Made by a program: the position numbers and the translations under genes. DNA of 64,000 bases, taken from Rapidithrix thailandica (lineage in GTDB: Bacteria > Bacteroidota > Bacteroidia > Cytophagales > Flammeovirgaceae). Where the stretch lies: the NCBI RefSeq assembly GCF_039710355.1, contig NZ_JBDKWZ010000009.1, forward strand, positions 124,001 through 188,000, in the 5' to 3' direction. Of this stretch, positions 54,501-62,842 are shown piece by piece (positions within the stretch are counted from its first letter, which is position 1; the number at the start of each line of letters is the position of its first letter). The notes beneath the pieces are model-generated. The model ran no database searches. It saw only the letters and a program-made list of their open reading frames with translations, and was not told the origin of the DNA.

Positions 54501-55346
54501 AATACACAAATTCCACTAGGTGAAATTGCCAAGATTAATTATACACAAGGCCCTCAGATGATCAAAAGTGAGGATACCTTTTTGATAGGCTATGTCCTTC
54601 TGGACAAAAAGGCCGGTTATGCTGAGGTGGATGTAGTGGAAGAAGCGCAGGAATATTTGAATCAAAAAATTGAGAATGGGGAATTGGTAGTACCTGCCGG
54701 AGTCAGCTATACTTTTTCCGGATCGTATGAAAATCAACTGAGAGCCGAAAAGCGTTTGTCCCTGATCATACCACTGTGTTTGGTTGTGATTTTCCTGATT
54801 CTGTATTTTCAATTCAAATCGGTCAGCACAACGATGATGGTGTTTTCAGGAATATTAGTGGCATTTTCCGGTGGCTTTATTTTAATCTGGTTGTACGGGC
54901 AGTCCTGGTTTATGAATATAGATCTATGGGGGATTAACCTGAGAAATCTTTTTCAAATTAATACGGTCAATTTGAGTGTGGCAGTGTGGGTAGGGTTTAT
55001 AGCCTTGTTTGGAATTGCCACGGATGACGGGGTGTTGTACGCTACTTATTTGAACCAGTCTTTTGAAAAGAATAAACCGGAAAATATAGAGCAAATCAAA
55101 GAAGCGGTATTGGAAGGAGGAAACAAGCGGGTACGCCCGGCACTAATGACTTCCGCCACCACGATTTTGGCACTCTTACCAGTATTAACCTCTACCGGAC
55201 GTGGGGCGGACATTATGGTACCGATGGCAATTCCTTCTTTTGGAGGGATGTTGATAGCCCTGATCACTTTGTTTGTAGTGCCTGTGCTTTATTATCTGAA
55301 AAAGAGAAAAGGTGTCCAACCGTCTACTATTCGTGATGAAAAATAG
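51516..55346 (+). CDS. cusA: CusA/CzcA-type heavy-metal efflux RND pump, enlarged
   Basis: 1276 residues, against about 1040 for E. coli CusA. Typical blocks: DIGENQQIVFTQWQGRSPQD, GIPGVKTIRSSSMFGLS, the proton-relay region IAIGTIVDVGIVLSEN (Asp430), IGKEFMPALDEGSFLLMPTS and a C-terminal FGIATDDGVLYATYL. Two insertions stand out: about 535-632, with four extra hydrophobic segments between TM6 and TM7, and about 668-692 after TM7. It exports Cu+/Ag+-like or divalent ions from the periplasm using proton flow. It forms a tripartite pump with the two genes downstream. The gene symbol is by family resemblance only. Confidence 0.92.
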   Translation: MINSLIRFFLENRLVTGLLFLFVIGWGIISAPFDLGIGFLPSDPVAVDAIPDIGENQQIVFTQWQGRSPQDIEDQVSYPLTTALLGIPGVKTIRSSSMFGLSSIYIIFEEGIEFYWSRSRILEKLNSLPSGLLPEGAQPALGPDATALGQIFWYTLEGRDKDGNPTGGWDLHELRTIQDYQVKFALMSSGGVSEIASIGGFVKEYQVDLDPNALKAHQVTLTQVVKGIKESNLDVGARTIEINNAEYFVRGLGYIQSLEDLEESVITVRNNTPIRIKDVGVVSLGPAERRGMLDKSGSEAVGGVVVARYGSNPLQVIQNVKEKIKEIEAGLPTKTLADGTVSQVKVIPFYDRTQLINETLGTLKEALTLEILITVIVIIVMVINLRASVLISGMLPLAVLMVFIAMKQFGVDANIVSLSGIAIAIGTIVDVGIVLSENMIKHLHQHKDKPVLTVVYEAAAEVSGAILTAVSTTIVSFIPVFALQGAEGKLFSPLAFTKTFALIAAVIIALVIIPSFAYWFFAKFPQKKSKKLSAYTKLLWNAVLVIGGAVLAFSSSMFLGFVLILAGLINAIQFFFPSLKNYTVWANSGMVILAVAYLLTYEWMPLGPAYSIWLNFLFVAIILVLVLGGFRVFQQFYPRILKLCLDYPKQFLLLPMSIVLLGMMIWQGFDKLFGWTAQGMEKAGVNIGSSSLYTALDETFPGIGKEFMPALDEGSFLLMPTSMPHAGIAQNKLVLQQLDMAVTAIPEVENVVGKLGRVESALDPAPISMYENVILYRSEYIVNDEGERKRFKTRQGQFLMLSDEGEELPILEGQEPYIDPARLIPDEDGEYFRQWREHIHSPDDIWQEIVKATKLPGVTSAPKLQPIETRLVMLQTGMRAPMGIKVKGPDLRTIEEFGLQLEAFLKEVPSVKAEAVFADRIVGKPYLEIEIDRNKAARYGLSIAQVQQVIETAIGGMPLSYTVEGRERYPVRVRYARELRDDPDKIRSILLPTPTNTQIPLGEIAKINYTQGPQMIKSEDTFLIGYVLLDKKAGYAEVDVVEEAQEYLNQKIENGELVVPAGVSYTFSGSYENQLRAEKRLSLIIPLCLVVIFLILYFQFKSVSTTMMVFSGILVAFSGGFILIWLYGQSWFMNIDLWGINLRNLFQINTVNLSVAVWVGFIALFGIATDDGVLYATYLNQSFEKNKPENIEQIKEAVLEGGNKRVRPALMTSATTILALLPVLTSTGRGADIMVPMAIPSFGGMLIALITLFVVPVLYYLKKRKGVQPSTIRDEK

Positions 55347-55393
55347 ATGTATGCTTGCCAACACCTAAATAGCGAATCTCAAATACCTAAAAA

Positions 55394-56665
55394 ATGATTG
55401 TAGTAAAATATAAATACATATCGGCTTTATTCTTTCTGTTGGGGCTTTGGCTGGGAGCGGGCTTGCAATCAGCCAGGAGCCAAACGCTGAACGAGTACTT
55501 AAAAGAAGCGGCAGAAAATAATCTGGAGCTAAAAACCAAATACCAGGAGTATTTGTCTAAAATGCAGAAAGTGCCTCAAGTGAGTGCCTTGCCCGATCCG
55601 GTGTTTTCATTTGGTTATTTTATCATGCCTGTTGAAACCCGCCTGGGACCTCAGCAGTTTAAGTTTTCTCTTCAGCAAAAGTTTCCTTGGTTTGGCACCT
55701 TGAAGCGGCAGAAAGACGCAGCCAGTAAAGCGGCTTTGGTCAGTTTGCAAGAAGTGGAAACATTGAAAAACCAGTTGTACTTTGATGTGAAACAGGGGTA
55801 TTACCAACTGACCCGTCTAAAGAATGATATCTCTATTGTAGAGCAAAACCTGGAAGTATTGACGGCTTATGAAGCCTTGGTCACCAATCGCTATGAAAAC
55901 GGTCTTGCCGCAATGAGTGATATTCTCAGAGTGCAATTACAGATCCGGGAAGAAGAAAACAAATTGCAAAAAATAAAGGATGATCAAGTCCCTATCCGGA
56001 GCACTTTTAATCACTTGTTGAATAGAGAACCTGACTTGCCGGTAGTCCTTCCGGATAGTCTGATGGCTGCCTTGCAGGAAGTGAACCTTGTTGCTTTTAG
56101 AGATTCCATGTTGGCAAGCCATCCGCAATTATTGCAAATTGAATCGGCAAGGGAGGCCTTGAGTAGTCAGTTGGAAGTGGCCCGGATTCAGAACAAACCA
56201 CAGATCGGGGTGGGGCTGGACTATGTTTTTTTGGGAAAACGAACCGATATGGATCCTTCCGGAAACGGACGGGATGTACTCATGCCGATGGTGAATATGA
56301 GTGTTCCGATTTTCAATAAAAAGAAATACAAGGCAATGGAGCAGGAAGTGAAAATTCAATTGGAGAGTAATGAATTGTTATATAGTCGCTCTTCGCAAAA
56401 ACTACTCGATGCAATGGAAGTTGCCGAAGCGAAGTATAAAGACGCCCGGCGAAGAACAAAGTTGTATCAACAACAAATTCTTCAGGTGCAGCAAATGCTT
56501 GATTTGTTAGTCAATGATTATGCGACTTCCGGTAAAGAATTCGAGGAAGTATTGCGCACCTGGCAACAAAAGTTGGGCTACCAACTGAACTACAGCCTGG
56601 CCATTGCAGACTTGTGGATTGCAATGGCTCAATTGGAATTTTTAGCTGGAAACATTGAGGGTTAG
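55394..56665 (+). CDS. TolC-family outer-membrane channel (CusC-type)
   Basis: 423 residues, signal peptide to about 30 (SARSQ). Outer-membrane efflux protein repeats: SALPDPVFSFGYFIMPVETR, the long helices QLYFDVKQGYYQLTRLKNDI and a second half with VARIQNKPQIGVGLDYVFLG and VNMSVPIFNKKKYKAMEQEV. It is the export duct of the metal efflux system between the pump gene (48 nt upstream) and the adaptor gene (79 nt downstream). The MPVETRLGPQ stretch is typical of metal-efflux members in this phylum. Confidence 0.93.
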   Translation: MIVVKYKYISALFFLLGLWLGAGLQSARSQTLNEYLKEAAENNLELKTKYQEYLSKMQKVPQVSALPDPVFSFGYFIMPVETRLGPQQFKFSLQQKFPWFGTLKRQKDAASKAALVSLQEVETLKNQLYFDVKQGYYQLTRLKNDISIVEQNLEVLTAYEALVTNRYENGLAAMSDILRVQLQIREEENKLQKIKDDQVPIRSTFNHLLNREPDLPVVLPDSLMAALQEVNLVAFRDSMLASHPQLLQIESAREALSSQLEVARIQNKPQIGVGLDYVFLGKRTDMDPSGNGRDVLMPMVNMSVPIFNKKKYKAMEQEVKIQLESNELLYSRSSQKLLDAMEVAEAKYKDARRRTKLYQQQILQVQQMLDLLVNDYATSGKEFEEVLRTWQQKLGYQLNYSLAIADLWIAMAQLEFLAGNIEG

Positions 56666-56743
56666 TGAAATGAAGAGAACGCATAGGTAAGCATTGCTAC
56701 CTCCATTATTTTTTGTTAGTAAATAAAGTAAATAAGATTCATC

Positions 56744-58516
56744 ATGAAAGGCAATATAAATAAAATACAATGGCTGAAGTACCTCGGAATATTGGTGCTG
56801 GGCTTGTTTTTAGGGCGCTTATTTTTTGGAGGAAGTTCGGACTCAGATCATTCGGAACATCAACATGCTACCGAAAATGCAGAGAGTGCCGAATCGGTTT
56901 GGACTTGTTCCATGCACCCTCAGATTAAATTGCCCGAACCGGGAGATTGTCCCATTTGCGGAATGGATTTGATCCCTTTGGGCGCAAACGATGACGATTC
57001 TCCGATTCGGTTGGAAATGACTGAACAAGCAGTGAAATTAGGGAATGTACAAACATCTCAAATCACCCGGGAAGCTTCTGTCAAAGAAATCCTTTTGAAC
57101 GGAAAAGTACAGATTGATGAACGCAGAATTAAAACACAAACGGCACATTTCGGGGGAAGGATAGAGCGGCTTTATGTCAATTATACCGGGGAAACTGTGC
57201 GGAGAGGTCAACGACTGGCTGAAATTTATTCCCCTCAATTGGTCAGTGCTCAAAAAGAGCTGTTTGAAGCGCTCAAGTTCAAGGAACTGAATCCTAAATT
57301 GGTGGAGTCCGTTCGAGAAAAGCTGAAGCTTTGGAAATTAACCGATGCACAAATTGAGGAAATTGAAAATACCGGAGAGGTGCGCACGGAAATTACCATC
57401 AAAGCCGATGTATCAGGAGTGGTGCAAAAGTTAAACGTAGCATTGGGTGATCATGTGAAGGAAGGTGAACCGGTATTGGAAGTGGTGGATTTACACAGAG
57501 TTTGGGTAGTGTTTGATGTATATGAATCGGATTTGTCTTTTGTGAAAATGGGGGATAAATTACAGTTTGCCGTGGCCAGTTATCCGGGGAAAAACTTTGA
57601 GGCGACCGTCACCTTTATCGATCCTTTTATTGACCCGCAAACCCGTATCGCCAAAGTGCGTACGGAAATCAGCAATGCCAAGGGTTTGTTAAAACCGGAG
57701 ATGTTTGCCACCGCTACGGTGAAAGCGGGTTCTGCCAACTCCGGGAGCGCCTTGACTGTACCCAAATCATCCATTATGTGGACAGGCACTCGTTCGGTTA
57801 CCTATGTGGAAGTTCAAGATACACAAGTACCTACTTTTGAAATGCGCCAAGTAACACTGGGAGCATCCTTAGGAGACCGGTATATTGTGGAAGAAGGACT
57901 GGAAGACGGTGATTATGTAGTGACTAACGGGGCGTTTACCATAGATGCTGCCGCTCAGTTGAATAACAAAGCCAGCATGATGAATCAGGAAGTGTATGTG
58001 AAAGGGAAGAGTTCGGGAGAAGCGGAGAAAGTAGAAGTCCCGTCTTATTTGGACAAAAGTCCGAAAGCATTTCAACAACAGCTGCAAGAAGTAACCAAGC
58101 ACTATTTGAAGTTGAAAGATGCCTTGATTGCCTCTGATCAGAAAACGTCTCAAATACTGGCCAAAGAGGTACTTAACTCATTGGAAAAAGTAGATATGAA
58201 ATTGCTTAAGGACCAAGAGGCACATATGTATTGGATGGATCTGTTGAAAGTCATAAAAAAGCAAACTGGGAAAATAGCGGACACCAAACAATTGGAAGAA
58301 CAACGCAAAAATTTTATTTCTCTTAGTCAGCATTTACGCTATGCCATTAAGGCCTTTGGCAGTACACAAAAAGTTTTTGTACAATATTGCCCAATGGCGA
58401 ACGACAACAAGGGCGCCAGTTGGTTAAGCCTGGAAGAGAAGGTGTTGAATCCGTATTTTGGCGATGCAATGTTGACCTGTGGCGAGGTAGAAGAAGAAAT
58501 TGTTGCAAGCCATTAA
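56744..58516 (+). CDS. cusB: CusB-type periplasmic adaptor with heavy-metal-binding and DUF3347 domains
   Basis: 590 residues. N-terminal membrane anchor (about 11-28), a His-rich stretch (HSEHQHATE), the heavy-metal-binding domain WTCSMHPQ...GDCPICGMDLIPLG (53-79), then the membrane-fusion core (lipoyl/barrel-sandwich region IKADVSGVVQKLNVALGDHV, beta-barrel VWVVFDVYESDLSFVKMGDK). The C-terminal about 150 residues form a DUF3347 domain (QQQLQEVTKHYLKLKDALI; FVQYCPMANDNKGASWLS). It links pump and channel and passes metal to the pump. Two metal sites at opposite ends are notable. Confidence 0.93.
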   Translation: MKGNINKIQWLKYLGILVLGLFLGRLFFGGSSDSDHSEHQHATENAESAESVWTCSMHPQIKLPEPGDCPICGMDLIPLGANDDDSPIRLEMTEQAVKLGNVQTSQITREASVKEILLNGKVQIDERRIKTQTAHFGGRIERLYVNYTGETVRRGQRLAEIYSPQLVSAQKELFEALKFKELNPKLVESVREKLKLWKLTDAQIEEIENTGEVRTEITIKADVSGVVQKLNVALGDHVKEGEPVLEVVDLHRVWVVFDVYESDLSFVKMGDKLQFAVASYPGKNFEATVTFIDPFIDPQTRIAKVRTEISNAKGLLKPEMFATATVKAGSANSGSALTVPKSSIMWTGTRSVTYVEVQDTQVPTFEMRQVTLGASLGDRYIVEEGLEDGDYVVTNGAFTIDAAAQLNNKASMMNQEVYVKGKSSGEAEKVEVPSYLDKSPKAFQQQLQEVTKHYLKLKDALIASDQKTSQILAKEVLNSLEKVDMKLLKDQEAHMYWMDLLKVIKKQTGKIADTKQLEEQRKNFISLSQHLRYAIKAFGSTQKVFVQYCPMANDNKGASWLSLEEKVLNPYFGDAMLTCGEVEEEIVASH

Positions 58517-58576
58517 GGAGAATTGAGTACTGTTCTGTCATTGAACAACTCTTCGAATAAGGAGGAATACGTATCC

Positions 58577-58612
58577 AATACCCTTCCGGATTTTGTAATC
58601 CGGAAGGGTATT
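58577..58612. terminator. Intrinsic terminator between convergent cusB and hutG
   Basis: AATACCCTTCCGGATT (58577-58592) pairs perfectly with AATCCGGAAGGGTATT (58597-58612) around a 4-nt loop, then CTTTATTG on the plus strand. It ends the efflux operon and lies 2 nt from the hutG stop. Confidence 0.9.
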
Positions 58613-58614
58613 CT

Positions 58615-59595
58615 TTATTGTTCGATCAGTTGCATCACTGCTCTGAAGATCATTTGTGCCGCCAGTTTGGCGGTACGTTGGTCAATATCGTGGATAGGAG
58701 AGAGTTCTGCAATGTCTAAAGAAAGGAGTTTACCTGATTCGATGATTTTTTGCAATAAATGTAAGGCAATTTCCGGATGGATACCCAAACCGTTAGCAGC
58801 ACTCACTCCAGGCGCATAAGCTGCGGAAAAAGCATCCAAATCTATTGTGACGTAGAGGTGATCTGTTTTTTGAATAAAGGCTGTCAACTGTTCTTCGAGG
58901 TAGTGAATATTGTGCCACTGGCATTGGTGGTGGTGGTAATAGTTTACACCTAATTCCTCAGCTTTCCGAAACAAAGCCTGTGTGTTACCGGTTTCCTGGA
59001 TGCCAAAGCAACAATAGTGAAAATCTTGGTTTTGCTCCTTACAGAGATCGGCAATTTGCCGGAAAGGTGTTCCGGAACTCATTTCCGTTTCGTAGGATCG
59101 CAAATCAAAATGAGCGTCAAAATTGATGATACCGATGGATTCCGTTTGGGGAATATGTTTGCGCAAGCCTAAAAAATGCCCGTAGGCAATTTCATGTCCC
59201 CCACCCAACAATACCGGGGTAACCTTCAGCGATAATAGTTTGGCAACCTTTTCGCCCAGCAATTCCTGTGAAAACTCTAATTGTTGGTTTTCTATCCCCA
59301 CATCTCCGGCATCGTACAAAGCGAATTTTTCAGATTTATGCAGTGCCAGGTTGGCAAGGGCTTTCCGTAAGTGGTCCGGTCCAATCACGGCCCCGGTACG
59401 TCCTTTGTTGCGTCTGACCCCTTCGTCAGAAGCAAAGCCCAAAAAAGCAATCGTATTCTTTGCTGACTCCGTAAGCCGGATACGCTCCTGCTTCAAATCT
59501 AATAATTTGACATATTGATGCCAACGGTATCCCTCCTGTCCGTCTGGCACATCAATCCTTCCTTGCCATCGCTGTTTAGTGGGTGGTATATACAT
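58615..59595 (-). CDS. hutG: Formimidoylglutamase (ureohydrolase family)
   Basis: 326 residues. Arginase-fold manganese motifs in order: LGGGHEIAYGH (about 131-141), INFDAHFDLRS (about 156-166), and TIDLDAFSAAYAPGVSAANG (about 245-264). The N-terminal WQGRIDVPDGQEGYRWHQ and the segment GFASDEGVRRNKGRTGA fit formimidoylglutamases of the histidine-degradation pathway (N-formimidoyl-L-glutamate to glutamate + formamide) better than agmatinases. No other hut gene is in the window. It could act on another guanidino or amidine substrate. Confidence 0.85.
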   Translation of the reverse strand: MYIPPTKQRWQGRIDVPDGQEGYRWHQYVKLLDLKQERIRLTESAKNTIAFLGFASDEGVRRNKGRTGAVIGPDHLRKALANLALHKSEKFALYDAGDVGIENQQLEFSQELLGEKVAKLLSLKVTPVLLGGGHEIAYGHFLGLRKHIPQTESIGIINFDAHFDLRSYETEMSSGTPFRQIADLCKEQNQDFHYCCFGIQETGNTQALFRKAEELGVNYYHHHQCQWHNIHYLEEQLTAFIQKTDHLYVTIDLDAFSAAYAPGVSAANGLGIHPEIALHLLQKIIESGKLLSLDIAELSPIHDIDQRTAKLAAQMIFRAVMQLIEQ

Positions 59596-59722
59596 AGTCG
59601 AAAGTGGTTTTTTTACAAAAATAAAAAGATTTGGGAGTTAGACAGAACTTGTAGTTTCGGATGTTTTTACGTAAAAAAAAATACTGTCATGAAAAATATT
59701 TCAGTAATTGCTTGCCTGCTAG

Positions 59723-59741
59723 AAAAGTAGTACGTACTTTT
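59723..59741. promoter_or_regulatory. Candidate operator before the Rrf2 gene
   Basis: AAAAGTA (59723-59729) and TACTTTT (59735-59741) form an inverted repeat with a 5-nt spacer, and the overlapping GTACGTAC plus a following TTGTAC increase the symmetry. It ends 25 bp before the regulator's ATG. Autoregulation is inferred. Confidence 0.4.
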
Positions 59742-59766
59742 GTACTGTCACTAGTGAAATTACAGT

Positions 59767-60180
59767 ATGACCAAAAGCAAATTTGCCATATCGGTACATA
59801 TTCTGACCTTATTGACCAGTGTAAAGGAAGAGTGGTTGAGTTCCGAATATATTGCCGGAAGCTTGAACATGAATCCCGTATTGGTCAGGAATGAATTAAG
59901 CAATTTGAAGAAAAATCAGTTGGTAGAAAGCAAGGAAGGGAAAGGGGGAGGAGTGCGTTTGGCCAAAGCAGCCAACAAAATTACCCTGGGAGATATTTTT
60001 ACAGCCATTAAGAAGAATCATATTTTTGGTTTGGCGAAAAACGAACCCAACCCTAAGTGTCCGGTAGGAAACCAAATCAACCGACATTTGACCGACCTGT
60101 TTGCAGAAGTGGATCAGGTAGTAGAGGAACAGCTTCATGCCGTTTCGCTCGGCGATTTTCAGGAAAGATTTGAATTTTAA
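59767..60180 (+). CDS. Rrf2-family transcriptional regulator (YwnA-like)
   Basis: 137 residues. Winged-helix features: FAISVHILTLLTSVKEEWLS, SEYIAGSLNMNPVLVRNELS (recognition helix) and the wing SKEGKGGGVRLAKAAN. Fe-S-binding Rrf2 members (IscR, NsrR) have three closely spaced Cys; only one Cys (CPVGNQ) is present here, so this belongs to the cluster-free group. The NmrA-type oxidoreductase gene follows after 87 nt, a pairing often seen with redox- or electrophile-responsive regulators, so that gene is its likely target. Confidence 0.9.
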   Translation: MTKSKFAISVHILTLLTSVKEEWLSSEYIAGSLNMNPVLVRNELSNLKKNQLVESKEGKGGGVRLAKAANKITLGDIFTAIKKNHIFGLAKNEPNPKCPVGNQINRHLTDLFAEVDQVVEEQLHAVSLGDFQERFEF

Positions 60181-60213
60181 AAAATGGAAGTAGGAGCACT
60201 TTTTGTCAAGTGT

Positions 60214-60245
60214 TTTGTTTTGAAATCATAACTGTCATATTTTTA
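60214..60245 (+). promoter_or_regulatory. Candidate Bacteroidota promoter for the NmrA-type gene
   Basis: TTTG (60214-60217), a 20-nt spacer and TATTTTTA (60238-60245) fit TTTG-N(19-23)-TAnnTTTG with one mismatch, 22 bp before the ATG at 60268. It suggests the oxidoreductase has its own promoter besides that of the regulator. Confidence 0.4.
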
Positions 60246-60267
60246 ATTACATTTTATTTTTTTAACC

Positions 60268-61125
60268 ATGAAAAAAACAATATTAGTAATTGGAGCCACC
60301 GGCAATTTAAGCCGGGATATTGTAGTAGAAGCGGCTTCTAAAGGTTTTAATGTAAAAGCAGCTACCCGTCATCCCGAAAAATACCAAGCTCCGGCCGCCA
60401 ATGTGCAAGCTGTAAAATTTGAGTTTGAAACACCGGAAACTTTTGACAACGCATTGAAGGATGTGGATGTGGTATCTCTGGTTGCTCTTCCATTGGATGC
60501 AACAGCCCCGCAAAAGCTGCGTGCGTTTATTGAGGCGGTCAAAGCAAAAGGAATCAACCGGTTGGCATTTACTTCAGCTATAGGGGTGAATTTGAATGAA
60601 GAAGCGCCTTTGAGAAAAGTGGAACGGCTTATATATGATGCCGGGATTCCGTATTCCATTTTGCGGCCTAATTTTTTTATGGAGAATTTTAGCAGAGGGT
60701 TTATTGCCGGAATGATTCAACATACCGGAGGATTTGCCTTGGCAGCAGAAGATGCGAAAACCAGTTTTATTTCTACAAAAGATATTGCCAAAGCAGTGGT
60801 ACAAACCTTACTGGATGAAAAGCATAAGAATAAGGAGTTTACCTTGACCGGGTCTTCAAGTATTGATCATCAACAAGCAGCCGAAATTCTTTCGAAAGTC
60901 AGTGGAAAAACGATCCGCTATCAAGCCATTACCGAAGAGCAAATGATTGAAGGAAGTGTGGCAGCCGGTTTGCCTCAAAGTGAGGCAGATTATCTGGGAG
61001 TATTGTACAGCGCTGTACGGGCGGGTTATACGGAAAATCCGACTCCGGATTTGGAGCAGATCACCGGAGAAAAAGGAACTTCTTTTGAAGAGTTTGCCAA
61101 GGCCAATGCCGAAGTATGGAAATAA
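60268..61125 (+). CDS. NmrA-like NAD(P)-binding oxidoreductase
   Basis: 285 residues of the atypical short-chain dehydrogenase (NmrA/QorB-like) fold. The dinucleotide-binding motif is VIGATGNLSRDIV (7-19), followed by AATRHPEK (the Arg typical of NADP preference), FTSAIGVN, the segment YSILRPNFFMENF and the late FEEFAKANAEVWK. Members act as NAD(P)H-dependent quinone/aldehyde reductases or redox sensors. It is probably controlled by the adjacent Rrf2 regulator. A terminator follows 23 nt after its stop. Confidence 0.9.
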   Translation: MKKTILVIGATGNLSRDIVVEAASKGFNVKAATRHPEKYQAPAANVQAVKFEFETPETFDNALKDVDVVSLVALPLDATAPQKLRAFIEAVKAKGINRLAFTSAIGVNLNEEAPLRKVERLIYDAGIPYSILRPNFFMENFSRGFIAGMIQHTGGFALAAEDAKTSFISTKDIAKAVVQTLLDEKHKNKEFTLTGSSSIDHQQAAEILSKVSGKTIRYQAITEEQMIEGSVAAGLPQSEADYLGVLYSAVRAGYTENPTPDLEQITGEKGTSFEEFAKANAEVWK

Positions 61126-61148
61126 CCTTTGAAAAAATAAGAGATTAT

Positions 61149-61182
61149 AACTCCGTCAGTTCCTTATTGACGGAGTTTTTTA
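61149..61182 (+). terminator. Intrinsic terminator after the NmrA-type gene
   Basis: AACTCCGTCA (61149-61158) pairs with TGACGGAGTT (61168-61177), followed by TTTTATT. Confidence 0.9.
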
Positions 61183-61323
61183 TTGAAAATTTGGTAAAGA
61201 AGGAAATGGCAGAGTACAGATTTTTTTTACGTACCATTATGAAAATCCCCAATTGTATGTACCTTCATAGCTTCTAATTATAGAATGTGAAATTCTAAAA
61301 ACCTTAAACCACAGAGAAGCTAC

Positions 61324-62718
61324 ATGAAATTTCGTTTAAATCACCAATTAGTATGGGCCTGCTTATTACTGGCAGGATTGTCCTTTTCGTGTAAAGATGA
61401 TGATGTTGATCCGGAAAAAGGGGTAAATGAGTGGATTTTTGAGAATATGAACCTTTATTATTATTGGAATGATAAAATCCCTGAACGTCCGAACATGAAC
61501 CTTCAGCCAGAGCAATTCTTTAACTCGTTGCTGAATACTTACGATCAAGCGACCAATCCCGAAGGCGATCGCTTTTCTTTTATTGTGGATGATGCGGAAG
61601 CATTATTAGCCTCTATCAATGGAGAAAGCAAATCCACCGGTATGGAGGTGCGTTGGTACCTGGATCAGGATGGGGTGAGTGTTTTCGGACAAGTATTGTA
61701 TACCGAGTCGGGGGCTCCTGCCGAAAATGCCGGTTTGCAACGGGGAGATTTTGTGATTAAAATTGACGGTCAGTCACTGAACAAAAACAATGTCTTTGAC
61801 TTGTTTGGCCAGGATGCTTTTTCTCTGACCAAAGCGCAAGGAGAATTTGATGAAAACGGAGACTTGATCGGTTTACAAAATGAAGAAACCGTTAACCTGA
61901 CGAGTGTCGTATGGCAAACCAACCCGGTATATACGCATAAAATATTTACGGAGGGAGGACGGAAGATCGGTTACTTTTTGTACAATCAGTTTATTCCCGG
62001 GCCACACGGAAGCAAAGACAAACAATACGATCAGGCAATGGATCAGGTTTTTGCCGAATTCAAGTCCAGAGGGGTAGAAGAGTTGGTGGTAGACTTACGC
62101 TATAATCCGGGTGGAGCACAAACTTCCGCCAATAACTTGGCCAGCTTAATTGCCAAAGGAGTGGATGGAAATTCTATTTTGATGCGCCAAGAGTACAATG
62201 ATAACCTGGAGCAGGCATTGAAAGATGAATACGGAGAAGACTTTTTTATTGATAAATTTCAGGTAAAGGAAGAAAATATTGGTGATCAACTCAACCGGGT
62301 ATATTTCTTAGTGAGTGGTAACAGTGCCTCCGCCAGCGAGCTGGTGATCAACTGCCTGAAGCCGTATATGACGGTGATTTTGGTAGGAGAAACGACTTAT
62401 GGAAAAAATGTGGGTTCGATTACTATCAAAGACGAATCCCAAAAAATCAAATGGGGTATGCAGCCGATTATCGTGAAAACATACAATAGTGCCGGTGATT
62501 CCGACTATACCGCAGGCTTTGCACCGAATCCGGGTATGGAAGTGACCGAAGGTCCGCAACTCCATCCTTTCGGAAGTTTGGAAGACCCTCTGTTAGCCAA
62601 AGCGGTGTATTCCATTGTTAATTCACCAGCCCGGGTACAAGAACCCAAAAACGCACCCAAGCAATGGGGGACTACCATCGAAAGAAAGCGTGTAAGTCTT
62701 AGGGAGCTTTCATTATAA
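61324..62718 (+). CDS. S41-family (C-terminal processing) peptidase lipoprotein
   Basis: 464 residues. Lipobox LSFSC (Cys23) followed by KDDDVD. A short N-terminal helical region (WIFENMNLYYYWNDKIP), a PDZ-like part (about 105-155; APAENAGLQRGDFVIKIDG) and the S41 tail-specific protease core: VVDLRYNPGGAQTSAN (255-270), GNSASASELVINCL with the catalytic Ser in SASASE (334-339), and TTYGKNVGS with Lys361. It should be a Ser/Lys protease anchored in the envelope, perhaps facing outside. Substrates are unknown. Confidence 0.93.
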   Translation: MKFRLNHQLVWACLLLAGLSFSCKDDDVDPEKGVNEWIFENMNLYYYWNDKIPERPNMNLQPEQFFNSLLNTYDQATNPEGDRFSFIVDDAEALLASINGESKSTGMEVRWYLDQDGVSVFGQVLYTESGAPAENAGLQRGDFVIKIDGQSLNKNNVFDLFGQDAFSLTKAQGEFDENGDLIGLQNEETVNLTSVVWQTNPVYTHKIFTEGGRKIGYFLYNQFIPGPHGSKDKQYDQAMDQVFAEFKSRGVEELVVDLRYNPGGAQTSANNLASLIAKGVDGNSILMRQEYNDNLEQALKDEYGEDFFIDKFQVKEENIGDQLNRVYFLVSGNSASASELVINCLKPYMTVILVGETTYGKNVGSITIKDESQKIKWGMQPIIVKTYNSAGDSDYTAGFAPNPGMEVTEGPQLHPFGSLEDPLLAKAVYSIVNSPARVQEPKNAPKQWGTTIERKRVSLRELSL

Positions 62719-62752
62719 GACGATTTTACATGCATTAGAAATAATTGTTGTG

Positions 62753-62782
62753 AACAAGCCCAGGTAAAATTCTGGGCTTGTT
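62753..62782 (+). terminator. Intrinsic terminator after the S41 peptidase gene
   Basis: AACAAGCCCAG (62753-62763) and CTGGGCTTGTT (62772-62782) pair over an 8-nt loop, followed by TGGTTTAT. The T-run is short. Confidence 0.75.
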
Positions 62783-62842
62783 TGGTTTATAATTTTCTCA
62801 ATACTAAGTTTATTAAAACGAAAAACATAAACTTCAGTACTT

